DNA from: Diaphorobacter limosus
Lineage (GTDB): Bacteria; Pseudomonadota; Gammaproteobacteria; Burkholderiales; Burkholderiaceae_C
Assembly: GCF_033100095.1 (NCBI RefSeq)
Contig: NZ_CP136921.1
Span: 1,210,501 to 1,274,500 of the forward strand
Direction: 5' to 3'
DNA: 64,000 nucleotides
A program made the position numbers and the translations under genes. Each line of letters opens with the position of its first letter. The stretch's first letter is position 1. The notes below the pieces were generated by a model. It saw only the letters and a program-made list of their open reading frames with translations, ran no database searches and was not told the DNA's origin. Of this stretch, positions 47,096-55,747 are shown piece after piece.

Positions 47096-47139
47096 GCGCC
47101 CTCCCCGCGGCCCCGTTGGCAGGGCATTGCATTCGTCAT
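47092..47139 (-). CDS. possible 15-residue leader peptide before kdpF
   Basis: An ATG at 47139, with GGAGG closely upstream, opens a 15-codon frame (MTNAMPCQRGRGEGA) whose TGA overlaps the kdpF ATG as ATGA. The ribosome site is better than that of kdpF, so kdpF may be translated by coupling. This is inference; there is no homology evidence. Confidence 0.4.
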   Translation of the reverse strand: MTNAMPCQRGRGEGA

Positions 47140-47227
47140 TTCCACCTCCTTCAAGTCAATGAAGGCATCGTAGAAATGGGCGCCTCAAGGCGTGGCAAAG
47201 ATTCGTGGGGTGGGCATCAAGAAAGTA

Positions 47228-48130
47228 TCAAGAGCCCGAAATCACCGGCGACTGCCAACGGCTCACCGCCACCCCCAGTTGATGCGCCAAGTCCACCAGG
47301 GTCTGGCCGACATCCTGCTGCAGCTTCAGCGCCAGCAGGCCATCAGCGCGTGTGCGGCCCTGGTTGATGGCCACCACCGGCAGGCCGCGATCGACTGCCG
47401 CCTGCACGAAGCGAAAGCCCGAATACACCATCAGCGACGACCCGGCGACGAGCACGGCGTCGGCTCGCGCCAGCGCCGCATGGGCCGCTTCGACACGCTC
47501 GCGCGGCACGTTCTCGCCAAAGAACACCACGTCGGGCTTGAGCAAACCGGTGCCGCATTGCGCGCAATCTGGCACGTCGAAGCCGGAAAAGTCGCGCCCC
47601 TCCAGATCGGCGTCGCCATCGGGCGCGGCCCCCGCGCGCAGCGCCGCCCAGGCGGGGTTGCGCCGCAGCAGCTCGGCCTGCAGGGCAGCGCGTGGACTGC
47701 GCGCATGGCAATGCATGCAGCGCACGGTGTCGATGCGGCCATGCAGATCCAGCGTGCGCTGGCTGCCCGCTGCATGGTGCAGGCCATCCACGTTCTGGGT
47801 CAGCAGCAGCTCGACGCGGCCCGCGCCCTCAAGGGCCGCCAGCGCCTGGTGCGCCGCACCGGGCCGCGCGCCAGCCATCACCGGCCAGCCCAGCAGGCTG
47901 CGCGCCCAGTAGCGCCGGCGCGTGGCCGCGTCGCCCATGAAGGCCTGGTAGTTGACGGGCTGCGGGCGCTTCCAGGCGCCACTCTCGTCGCGGTAGTCGG
48001 GAATGCCGGCCGCCGTGCTGCAGCCCGCGCCGGTGATCACGAACAGACGCGGGTGGCGGCGCACGAAGGCGTGCAGCGCCTGCAGCGGCGTGCCGATCTC
48101 ACTCCATGCAGGGGGCAATGCTTTCGGCAT
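47228..48130 (-). CDS. Sir2-family NAD-dependent protein deacylase
   Basis: This 300-residue sirtuin has the NAD-binding GAGCSTAAGIPDYRDESG, the catalytic His region TQNVDGLHHAAGS and LHGRID, four zinc cysteines in RCMHCH and CAQCG, and VFFGENVPRERV and GSSLMVYSGFRFVQAA further on. It removes acyl groups from lysines, using NAD+. The ATG at 48130 is preferred; it lies inside the 3' end of sbcB (overlap 32 bp). The longer frame to 48214 is antisense to nothing but falls within sbcB. Confidence 0.92.
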   Translation of the reverse strand: MPKALPPAWSEIGTPLQALHAFVRRHPRLFVITGAGCSTAAGIPDYRDESGAWKRPQPVNYQAFMGDAATRRRYWARSLLGWPVMAGARPGAAHQALAALEGAGRVELLLTQNVDGLHHAAGSQRTLDLHGRIDTVRCMHCHARSPRAALQAELLRRNPAWAALRAGAAPDGDADLEGRDFSGFDVPDCAQCGTGLLKPDVVFFGENVPRERVEAAHAALARADAVLVAGSSLMVYSGFRFVQAAVDRGLPVVAINQGRTRADGLLALKLQQDVGQTLVDLAHQLGVAVSRWQSPVISGS

Positions 48131-49535
48131 AGTCGTACACGGCTTCCAGGATCTGCTGGCCGCGCTCATCGGCCTCGGCACCGAGTTGGTCCAGGCGCTC
48201 GAACAGCGCATCAAAGCTCAGGCCGCCGCCCTCGCCCTCCACCAGCCGGGCCTGGCGGTGCGCCTCCCAGCGCTCCTGGTCTTCGGGCGTCAGGGTCTGC
48301 GGAAAGTTGCGCGCCCGGTAGCGCCAGACCAGCTCGGCCAGGCGGCCATCGTCAAAGCCGGTGCCATCGCGCGCCAGCTCCTCGGGCGGCAGCGCGCGCA
48401 GGCGATTCAGGCGGCGTCTGTCCTCGTTGCCCACGAAGCCACCGTACAGATCCTGCTCCACGTCGGGCGTGGCCTCGCGCGGCCGCTGGAAGACCTCGGC
48501 CCAGATGGCGCTCATGTCGGGCAGCTCGCGCGCGGCCTGGGCGTGGCGCGCGGCCTGCGCCAGATCCATGCGCCAGCGCTCGGCCATGGCCGGGGACAGC
48601 GTGTTCAAATTGCCCACCACCATGGGCGACTTGTTCAGGTGCACGCTTTTCAAAGGCAGTCGCGTCACGCCCTCGGGCAGATCGGCCTGGCGCGTGAACA
48701 GGCGTTGGCGGATCTCGTCGGGCTGCAAGGTCGCCAGCTCGGTGGGATCATTCGCCAGGTCCCAGGCCAGCAGCTCGTTCTTGTTCGTCGGGTGGCTGGC
48801 AAGCGGCCACATCACGGCCAGGCAGCCGCGCTCGGCCGGGAACATGCCCGAGACATGCAAAAACGGCCGCGCCGTCTGCGCCGTGGCAGGCAGGCGCAAC
48901 TCGGCGGCCACGCGCTCCTTCTTGTGCAGCGACAGGGCAAAGTCGAACAACTTGGGGTTGTGCTGGCGCACGAGCCGCGCCAGAGCAATCGTTGCCCGCA
49001 CGTCGGACAGCGCATCGTGCGCGGCCTCATGCGCCAGGCCGTTGGCCTTCGTCAGATGCTCCAGCCTGAAGCTGGGTTTGCCATCGACCATGGGCCAGTG
49101 GATGCCGTCCGGGCGCAGCGCGTAGGTCATGCGCACGACATCGAGCAGATCCCAGCGTCCGCACTGGTTCTGCCATTCGCGCGCATAGGGGTCGATGAGG
49201 TTGCGCCAGAACATGTGGCGCGTGATCTCGTCGTCAAAACGGATGGTGTTGTAGCCCACGCCTATGGTGCCGGGCAGAGCCAGCTCGGCCTCGATGCGCT
49301 CGGCAAACTCATGCTCGGGCAGGCCTTTTTGCAGGCACAGCTGGGGCGTGATGCCGGTGATCAGGCACGACTGCGGGTCGGGCAGGTAGTCGTTCGCCGG
49401 CCGGCAGTAAATCATCAGCGGAGCGCCGATCTCGTTCAGGTCGGCATCGGTGCGAATGGCGGCAAACTGCGCCGGGCGGTCGCGGCGCGTGTCGGTGCCA
49501 AAGGTTTCGTAGTCGTGCCAGACGAAGGTGTGCAT
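48099..49535 (-). CDS. sbcB: exodeoxyribonuclease I
   Basis: This 478-residue DEDD-family 3'-5' single-strand exonuclease acts in mismatch repair and recombination. Motif I is FVWHDYETFGTDTRRDRPAQFA with the metal-binding Asp and Glu. GVGYNTIRFDDEITRHMFWRN and EAAHDALSDVRATIALA carry the remaining acidic residues. The SH3-like and helical C-terminal parts are present. It starts MHTFVWHDYE. It is convergent with none, and sir2 follows it on the same strand. Confidence 0.95.
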   Translation of the reverse strand: MHTFVWHDYETFGTDTRRDRPAQFAAIRTDADLNEIGAPLMIYCRPANDYLPDPQSCLITGITPQLCLQKGLPEHEFAERIEAELALPGTIGVGYNTIRFDDEITRHMFWRNLIDPYAREWQNQCGRWDLLDVVRMTYALRPDGIHWPMVDGKPSFRLEHLTKANGLAHEAAHDALSDVRATIALARLVRQHNPKLFDFALSLHKKERVAAELRLPATAQTARPFLHVSGMFPAERGCLAVMWPLASHPTNKNELLAWDLANDPTELATLQPDEIRQRLFTRQADLPEGVTRLPLKSVHLNKSPMVVGNLNTLSPAMAERWRMDLAQAARHAQAARELPDMSAIWAEVFQRPREATPDVEQDLYGGFVGNEDRRRLNRLRALPPEELARDGTGFDDGRLAELVWRYRARNFPQTLTPEDQERWEAHRQARLVEGEGGGLSFDALFERLDQLGAEADERGQQILEAVYDYAESIAPCME

Positions 49536-49603
49536 GAGGCTTGGGGGTTGCAGGCGGAAACAATGCCCGGAGTATGCATGGCCCGCGGCGGCACAATCGC
49601 CGT

Positions 49604-50911
49604 ATGCGTTTTCTGTTTCTTCCTGCCGCCATCAGCCTGGCGTTGATCACTGGCTGTGCCAGCACCACGGCCCCCAATCAGCCCTCCGCTTCCGCCCCCG
49701 CCGCCGTCCCCGCGCCCCCGACGCCACCCGTCGTGCCGGCGCCTGATGCCACGCCCGCCACCGCCGGCACCAGCGACCTGGCGCGCACCATCGCCGGCTT
49801 TCATGCCTGGCTGCGCAGCTTCGCCCAGGAGGCCCGGGCCGCCGGCATCAGCCAGCAGACCGTGGACGCCACGCTGGCCCAGGCCCGGTGGCAGCCGCGC
49901 GTGGTGGAGCTCGACCGCGCCCAGCCCGAATTCACGCGCACGCCCTGGGCCTACCTCGACAGCGCGGTATCGCCCCAGCGCGTGGCCCAGGGGCGCGAGC
50001 AGCGCCGCCTGCATGCCGCGGCGCTGGACGCGGCCGAGCAGCGCCACGGCGTGCCGGCCGGCATCATCACGGCCATCTGGGGCATGGAGAGCAACTACGG
50101 CGGCAACTTCGGCAGCTTCTCGGCCGTGGATGCGCTGGCCACGCTGGCCTATGACGGCCGGCGCCGCGACTGGGCACGCGGCGAACTGCTGGCCGCCCTG
50201 CGCATCGTGGACCGGGGCGACATCGCGGCCGATGCGCTCGTCGGCTCCTGGGCCGGCGCCATGGGCCACACGCAGTTCCTGCCCTCGGTGTACCTGGCCC
50301 ATGCGGTGGATGCCGACGGCGACGGGCGGCGCGACATCTGGGGCAGCGTGCCGGATGTGCTGGCCTCCACGGCCAACTTTCTGGCGCACTCGGGCTGGCA
50401 GGCAGGCCAGCCCTGGGGTGTGGAGGTGCGCCTGCCACCGGGCTTTGACTACGCGCGCACCGAGCTGAACGTGCGCCAGGACAGCCAGGCCTGGGCTCTT
50501 GATGGCGTGCGCGCCGTGGACGGCCAGCCGCTGCCCGCGCTGCCCAATGCCGCCATCGTCACGCCCGCCGGCGCCAGCGGCCCGGCCATCCTGGTGGGGC
50601 CCAACTTTGGCGCCCTGCTGCGCTACAACAACTCGGTCAACTACGCGCTGGCCGTGGGCCTGCTGGCGCGCCAAATCGACGGCGGGGACGGCCTGCTCAC
50701 GCCCTGGCCGCGCGACCTGCCCGCGCTCTCGCGCGGCGAGATCAAGGTGCTGCAGCAGGCATTGAACGACCGCGGTTTTGGCGCCGGCGCGGTCGACGGC
50801 GTGCTGGGCCCGGCCACGCGCGCGGGCGTGCGCCGCCTGCAGCAAAGCCTGGGCCTGCCGGCCGATGGCTTTGCCACGCCGCAGCTGCTCGAACGCCTGC
50901 AGGCGCCGTGA
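49604..50911 (+). CDS. lytic murein transglycosylase, MltB type
   Basis: This 435-residue outer-membrane lipoprotein has a signal with lipobox LITGC, a Pro/Ala-rich linker (30-60), an SLT_2 catalytic domain (AGIITAIWGMESNYGGNFG with the catalytic Glu; WAGAMGHTQFLPSVYLAHAVDADGDG) and a C-terminal peptidoglycan-binding domain (KVLQQALNDRGFGAGAVDGVLGPATRAGV). It cleaves MurNAc-GlcNAc bonds, forming 1,6-anhydro products. It diverges from sbcB. The ATG at 49604 gives the signal peptide. Confidence 0.93.
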   Translation: MRFLFLPAAISLALITGCASTTAPNQPSASAPAAVPAPPTPPVVPAPDATPATAGTSDLARTIAGFHAWLRSFAQEARAAGISQQTVDATLAQARWQPRVVELDRAQPEFTRTPWAYLDSAVSPQRVAQGREQRRLHAAALDAAEQRHGVPAGIITAIWGMESNYGGNFGSFSAVDALATLAYDGRRRDWARGELLAALRIVDRGDIAADALVGSWAGAMGHTQFLPSVYLAHAVDADGDGRRDIWGSVPDVLASTANFLAHSGWQAGQPWGVEVRLPPGFDYARTELNVRQDSQAWALDGVRAVDGQPLPALPNAAIVTPAGASGPAILVGPNFGALLRYNNSVNYALAVGLLARQIDGGDGLLTPWPRDLPALSRGEIKVLQQALNDRGFGAGAVDGVLGPATRAGVRRLQQSLGLPADGFATPQLLERLQAP

Positions 50912-50924
50912 GCAGCAACTGAAA

Positions 50925-50975
50925 ATACTATTTTTTTGATAGCTGCTTGCGCTTGTCCATAAATCGCCAGAGGCA
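50925..50975 (+). repeat. dispersed AGCTGCTTGCGCTTG repeat
   Basis: GATAGCTGCTTGCGCTTGTCCA followed by CGCCAGAGGCATATTTC matches the family. It lies between the convergent transglycosylase and ABC genes and includes a T-run, so it could support termination. Confidence 0.65.
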
Positions 50976-50994
50976 TATTTCTTTCAAGAAAACA

Positions 50995-51705
<711 letters not shown>

Positions 51706-51709
51706 GGCC

Positions 51710-52909
51710 TCACCCTATGGCCTCGGCAGGGTCAACCCGCAGCGCCACGCGTATCGCCACCACGCTGGCCAGCACGCAGATCGCCAGCACAGCGGCAAAG
51801 CCCGCGGCCGTGTCGAACGGCACCAGCAGCACATATTTGGGGAACAGCGGCGCAGCAAAGGTGGCCGTGATCTTGCCCACGACAAAACCGATCAGGCCCA
51901 GCACCAGCGCCTGCTGCACGATCATCGCGGCAATGGTGCGGTTCTTCGTGCCGATCAGCTTGAGCACGGCGATCTCGCGGATCTTGTCCATGGTCAGCGT
52001 GTAGATCAGAAACGCCACGATGGCCGCGCTGACCAGCGCCAATATCACCAGAAACATGCCGATCTGCCGGGCCGAGGTGGCGATCAGCTTGCCCACCAGA
52101 ATGCCCTCCATCTGCGCGCGGTCGTACACGGTGAGGCGCTTCCAGCGACGGATAGGCTCGGCCACCTGCTGCGCCGTGAATTCGGGCGCTATGCGCACCA
52201 GCACGGCGTTGACATAGCTGTTGCTGGTCTGCGAGGCAATCACCGCGTCCAGCAAGTCCGGCACGGCCGGGCGGTTGAAGGCCGGGTTGGCCTCGGTGCG
52301 GCGGCGCTGCATCAGGATGGCGTCGTTGTCCTTCAGAAACTGCGCCTCCTGTGCGTCCTTCAGCGGTATGAACACCATCGGGTCGCCGCTGGAGGACACC
52401 ATGCGCCGCGTGAGCCCCACCACCCGGTAATGGTTGCGGCGGATCCTCAGCACGTCGCCCAGGCGCGCGCCGCTGGCCAGGTCGGCCACGGCCTCGTAAT
52501 GGCCGCGCGTGATCTGCCGCCCGGCCACCAGCTGCGGCGGCCAGCCGGGCTCGCCGGAGCCGCCGGCACTGATGCCCACCACCATGGCGCGCACGTCCTG
52601 CTCGCCCAGGCCCACCTGCATGGTCAGGTAGGTGATGTTGGCCGCCTGCACCACGCCGGGCATGGCGCGTATGCCACGCCACAGGTCGTCGGGCACGCTG
52701 GACGATTCGGCATACGGGCCCAGGGTATCCCTTTGCACCACCCACAGGTCGGCGCCGCTGTTGTCCAGCAGTACCCGGCCGTCTTCCACCATGCCGCGGT
52801 AGACGCCGGCCATGGTCAGCGTCACGCCGATCAAGAGGCCCAGGCCTATGCCGGTGAAGACGAACTTGCCCCAGGTGTGCAGGATGTCGCGCCCGGCCAG
52901 GCTGATCAT
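51710..52909 (-). CDS. ABC transporter permease (DevC/FtsX-like)
   Basis: This 399-residue permease has an N-terminal helix (FTGIGLGLLIGVTLTMAGVY), a periplasmic domain of about 200 residues and three C-terminal helices (LVILALVSAAIVAFLIYTL, VQQALVLGLIGFVVGKI, FAAVLAICVLASVVAIRVAL), the MacB/FtsX topology. DGRVLLDNSGADLWVVQRDTLGPYAESS suits the DevC family. It works with the HlyD-like adaptor as a tripartite-type exporter; the substrate is not known. Its ATG overlaps the adaptor stop by 4 bp. Confidence 0.88.
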   Translation of the reverse strand: MISLAGRDILHTWGKFVFTGIGLGLLIGVTLTMAGVYRGMVEDGRVLLDNSGADLWVVQRDTLGPYAESSSVPDDLWRGIRAMPGVVQAANITYLTMQVGLGEQDVRAMVVGISAGGSGEPGWPPQLVAGRQITRGHYEAVADLASGARLGDVLRIRRNHYRVVGLTRRMVSSSGDPMVFIPLKDAQEAQFLKDNDAILMQRRRTEANPAFNRPAVPDLLDAVIASQTSNSYVNAVLVRIAPEFTAQQVAEPIRRWKRLTVYDRAQMEGILVGKLIATSARQIGMFLVILALVSAAIVAFLIYTLTMDKIREIAVLKLIGTKNRTIAAMIVQQALVLGLIGFVVGKITATFAAPLFPKYVLLVPFDTAAGFAAVLAICVLASVVAIRVALRVDPAEAIG

Positions 52910-54057
52910 GGCGCCACCCCGGCAATGCGCTCGACCACATGCACGCGGCTCTTGGTGGTGAGGGCCTTTTCGCTGTAGAGCACGATGGAATCGCCCACGG
53001 CCAGGCCGTCCAGCACCTGCACCTGGCCGTCCAGGTCGGCGCGGCCCAGGCGCACGGGGGCAAAGGCCAGCGCGCCATCAGTGATCTTCCACACGCCGCG
53101 CTGGCCGGCCACGGTGCGCAGGGCGGCATTGGGGATGGTGGGCGATTCGGGCAGGGCTGGCAGGCGCACGGTGAGCTCGGCCAGCTCGCCAATCGGCGGC
53201 AGCGGCTCGGGCAGCGCATCAAAGACGATTTTTGCCAACAGCTCCTCGGTCACGGCATCGGCCAACGGTTCGGTGCGCAGCACGCGCGCGGCCAGCGGCT
53301 GGCCGGGGCGCGAGCGCAGCGCCACCTCGGCCGGCAGGCCCGCCGCCAGGCCCTGGGCGCTGATCTGGTCAAAGCGCGCGTCCACCCACAGGCTGGCCGG
53401 GTCGATGAGCCTGACCACCGCCTGGCCCGCCACCACCGTGGTGCCGGGGTCGGCGTCGCGCGCGGCCACCAGGCCGGCCACGGGGGCCAGCAGGCGCAGG
53501 TTGCCGCGCTGGGCGCGCAGCGCCTGCAACTCGGCGCGCAGGCGGCTGGCGTCCTCGCGCGCGCCGGCCAGGGCGGCATCGGCCACGGCCAGCTCCTGCT
53601 GGCGCGTGGCGTAGCTTTCCTCGCTGGACACACGCACCGACACCAGCTGCTCGTAGCGCCGCGCCTGGCTCTGCGCAAAGATTTGCCGGGCCTGGGCCTG
53701 GCGCAGGCCGGCCTCGGCGCTCAGGATGGCGGCCTGGGCGGCGCGCATGCGCTCGTCCAAGTCCACCGCGTCCATCTCTCCCAGCAGCTGGCCGGCGCGC
53801 ACCCGGTCGCCCACATGCACGTCCAGGCGCTGCAGGCGCCCGGCCACCGTCGGGCCTATCTTGTAGAGGTAGCGCACCTGCACCGTGCCTATGCCCGCCA
53901 GCGCCGGCGCCACGGCGCGCGACTGCACCGTGGTCAGCGTCACGGCCACGGGCGCCAGCGGCCCGGAGCGCAGCGCCACATACACAAACAGCAGCAGCAA
54001 AGGCACGATGACGGCAATCAACGCCAGCGTGCGGCGCTGCAGGCTGGGCAGCTTCAT
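52906..54057 (-). CDS. HlyD-family membrane fusion protein (DevB-like)
   Basis: This 383-residue periplasmic adaptor has an N-terminal anchor (LALIAVIVPLLLLFVYVAL), a biotinyl-like lipoyl half (GRLQRLDVHVGDRVRAGQLLGEMDAVD), an alpha-hairpin coiled coil (about 90-190, with many Ala/Gln/Arg heptads), the second lipoyl half (RLLAPVAGLVAARDADPGTTV) and beta-barrel ends. It links the inner-membrane permease to an outer-membrane channel encoded elsewhere. The start overlaps the TetR stop by 4 bp. Confidence 0.9.
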   Translation of the reverse strand: MKLPSLQRRTLALIAVIVPLLLLFVYVALRSGPLAPVAVTLTTVQSRAVAPALAGIGTVQVRYLYKIGPTVAGRLQRLDVHVGDRVRAGQLLGEMDAVDLDERMRAAQAAILSAEAGLRQAQARQIFAQSQARRYEQLVSVRVSSEESYATRQQELAVADAALAGAREDASRLRAELQALRAQRGNLRLLAPVAGLVAARDADPGTTVVAGQAVVRLIDPASLWVDARFDQISAQGLAAGLPAEVALRSRPGQPLAARVLRTEPLADAVTEELLAKIVFDALPEPLPPIGELAELTVRLPALPESPTIPNAALRTVAGQRGVWKITDGALAFAPVRLGRADLDGQVQVLDGLAVGDSIVLYSEKALTTKSRVHVVERIAGVAP

Positions 54058-54662
54058 GGCTGCCTCCTGATGCCGCGCAGGTAGATGGCGAAGACCCCCG
54101 GCGCGTCCTGGCGCATGCGCGCCACGTCGCCGGCCAGCAGCGACTGCATCACCAGCCCCTGCACCGTGCCTATGAAAAGCACGGCGGCGGCCGGCACGTC
54201 CAGCGCCGCGTCCAGCTCGCCCTGGGCCTTGCCGGCCTCCAGCAGCCGGCGCAGGCGCTCGCCGTACTGCTGAATCAGCGTCTGCACCATCTGCTTGGCT
54301 ACCGTCTGGCCCGGCCGCTGCAGTTCGCCAAAGATCAGGCGCGGCACGCCCGGGCGCTCGCTGACGAAGCCGATATGCGCCATGAACACCGCCTGCAAGG
54401 CCGCCGTGGGCGACGCCGCCTGCCCCGCCGCCTTGTCCAGGCGCAGCAGCAGGCGCTCGGCCACCCAGGTCATCACCGCCTGCAGGATGGCGTCCTTGCT
54501 CGGGAAATGCCGGAACAGCGCGCCCTGCGTCAACCCCATGTGCTGGGCGATGGCCGTGGTCGTGATGTCGCTGGGGTTTTGCTGCGCGGCCAGATCGACC
54601 ACCGCCTCCACCGTGGCGCTGCGCCGCTCATCGGCCGGCAGGTATTTGGCTTGTTCGTTCAT
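54054..54662 (-). CDS. TetR-family regulator of the exporter operon
   Basis: This 202-residue repressor has an N-terminal helix-turn-helix (TTTAIAQHMGLTQGALFRHFPSKDAIL, residues about 35-62) and a ligand domain typical of the TetR/AcrR group. It is the first gene of the exporter operon and therefore probably autoregulates it. AGTAATTTACT at 54681-54691, just upstream of the ATG, is a short palindrome that could be part of its operator. The ligand is unknown. Confidence 0.88.
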   Translation of the reverse strand: MNEQAKYLPADERRSATVEAVVDLAAQQNPSDITTTAIAQHMGLTQGALFRHFPSKDAILQAVMTWVAERLLLRLDKAAGQAASPTAALQAVFMAHIGFVSERPGVPRLIFGELQRPGQTVAKQMVQTLIQQYGERLRRLLEAGKAQGELDAALDVPAAAVLFIGTVQGLVMQSLLAGDVARMRQDAPGVFAIYLRGIRRQP

Positions 54663-54762
54663 GATCGCTCAGCGAAAGAAAGTAATTTACTACTATCTTA
54701 TCGACAAAACCGTGCGATGCAACCATGATGCAGATTCGCGCACATCACCAAAGAGGCTTGCC

Positions 54763-55611
54763 ATGACCTCCCTTGCCGTCACAGCCCTCCAGTACCGGCA
54801 GAACCCGCCCGATGTCGAGGGCCAGGGGCCGTTTCGCTACCGGCTGCTGGCCGAGGGCGATTCATGGATGGACAAGAGCGGGCCGGCCCTGGGCGCCCTG
54901 CCCCAGTTTTTGGCCGAGGAGATGAACCGGCAAAGGCAGTCCGTGCTCATCATCAACATCTCCACGGCGGGCGACACCCTGCGCCGCATCACGCATGTGA
55001 TGCAAGGCGAGTTCGGCTGGTGGCTGGATCAGTTCCGCTACGACGGCATTCTGTTGAGTGCTGGCGGCAACGATTTCATCGACGCGGCGCGCGACCCCGA
55101 CCCGGGCCGGGGCATCCTGCGCGACATGGCGGGCCAGGCTCTGCCCGGCGATGGCTATGACTGCGTGAACCAGCAGGCGCTGGCCAAGCTGATCGGTCGC
55201 TACCTGAAGCCGAACTTTGCCACCGTCTACGGCGCCATCCGCAGCCACCCGCTGAATGCGGCCACGCCGATTTTCCTCAACAGCTACGACACGCCGACGG
55301 CGCGCAACGCGCCGGCCGCGCCTGGCACAGGCCCCTGGCTGTATGCGGCCTACACGAAGAACCACATCGACGAGCGCCTGTGGCCGGCGCTGACCGAGGG
55401 CATATTCCGGGACATAGAGCAGACCATAGGCGGCTGGTGCACGGGCCGCTCCCAGGTCTACGCCGTGCCGACCAACGGCGTGCTGACGGCCGCGCCACCC
55501 GCCACTTCGGGCAGCAGGGGCGACTGGGCCAACGAGATACACCCGAACAAGTCGGGCTGGAGGAAACTGGCCAGGGTGTGGGCGCAAGAACTGGCCAGCA
55601 GGCTGTCTTGA
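54763..55611 (+). CDS. SGNH-like hydrolase, unknown substrate
   Basis: This 282-residue protein has an SGNH-type plan. Block I is LLAEGDSWMDK with the candidate catalytic Ser, block III is LSAGGNDFID with Gly and Asn, and a late DWANEIHPNKSGWRKLA has Asp and His of the catalytic set. No signal peptide is visible, so a cytoplasmic or effector role is possible. It diverges from the TetR operon and is convergent with clpA. The substrate (ester or glycan acyl group) is not indicated. The longer frame upstream of 54763 is antisense to the TetR gene. Confidence 0.75.
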   Translation: MTSLAVTALQYRQNPPDVEGQGPFRYRLLAEGDSWMDKSGPALGALPQFLAEEMNRQRQSVLIINISTAGDTLRRITHVMQGEFGWWLDQFRYDGILLSAGGNDFIDAARDPDPGRGILRDMAGQALPGDGYDCVNQQALAKLIGRYLKPNFATVYGAIRSHPLNAATPIFLNSYDTPTARNAPAAPGTGPWLYAAYTKNHIDERLWPALTEGIFRDIEQTIGGWCTGRSQVYAVPTNGVLTAAPPATSGSRGDWANEIHPNKSGWRKLARVWAQELASRLS

Positions 55612-55672
55612 TTACTATATTTTTAATAGCTATTGGCGCATATACTACGGGCGCTTGAGCCATATTTGATCA
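55608..55672 (+). repeat. dispersed repeat, divergent copy
   Basis: AATAGCTATTGGCGCATATACTAC and a following GGGCGCTTGAGCC are variants of the AGCTGCTTGCGCTTG family. The T-rich start may act with the nearby terminator. Confidence 0.5.
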
Positions 55673-55692
55673 AAATCCGAGATGCAGCCATG

Positions 55693-55725
55693 AAAAAACC
55701 CGCAGGGCCTGGCTGCGGGTTTTTT
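55693..55725. terminator. bidirectional rho-independent terminator
   Basis: AAAAAACCCGCAG pairs with CTGCGGGTTTTTT around a GGCCTGG loop. A-tract and T-tract on either side make it functional for both the SGNH gene and clpA, which converge here. Confidence 0.92.
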
Positions 55726-55747
55726 GGGGCAAGGCCGGGGCGGAGGG

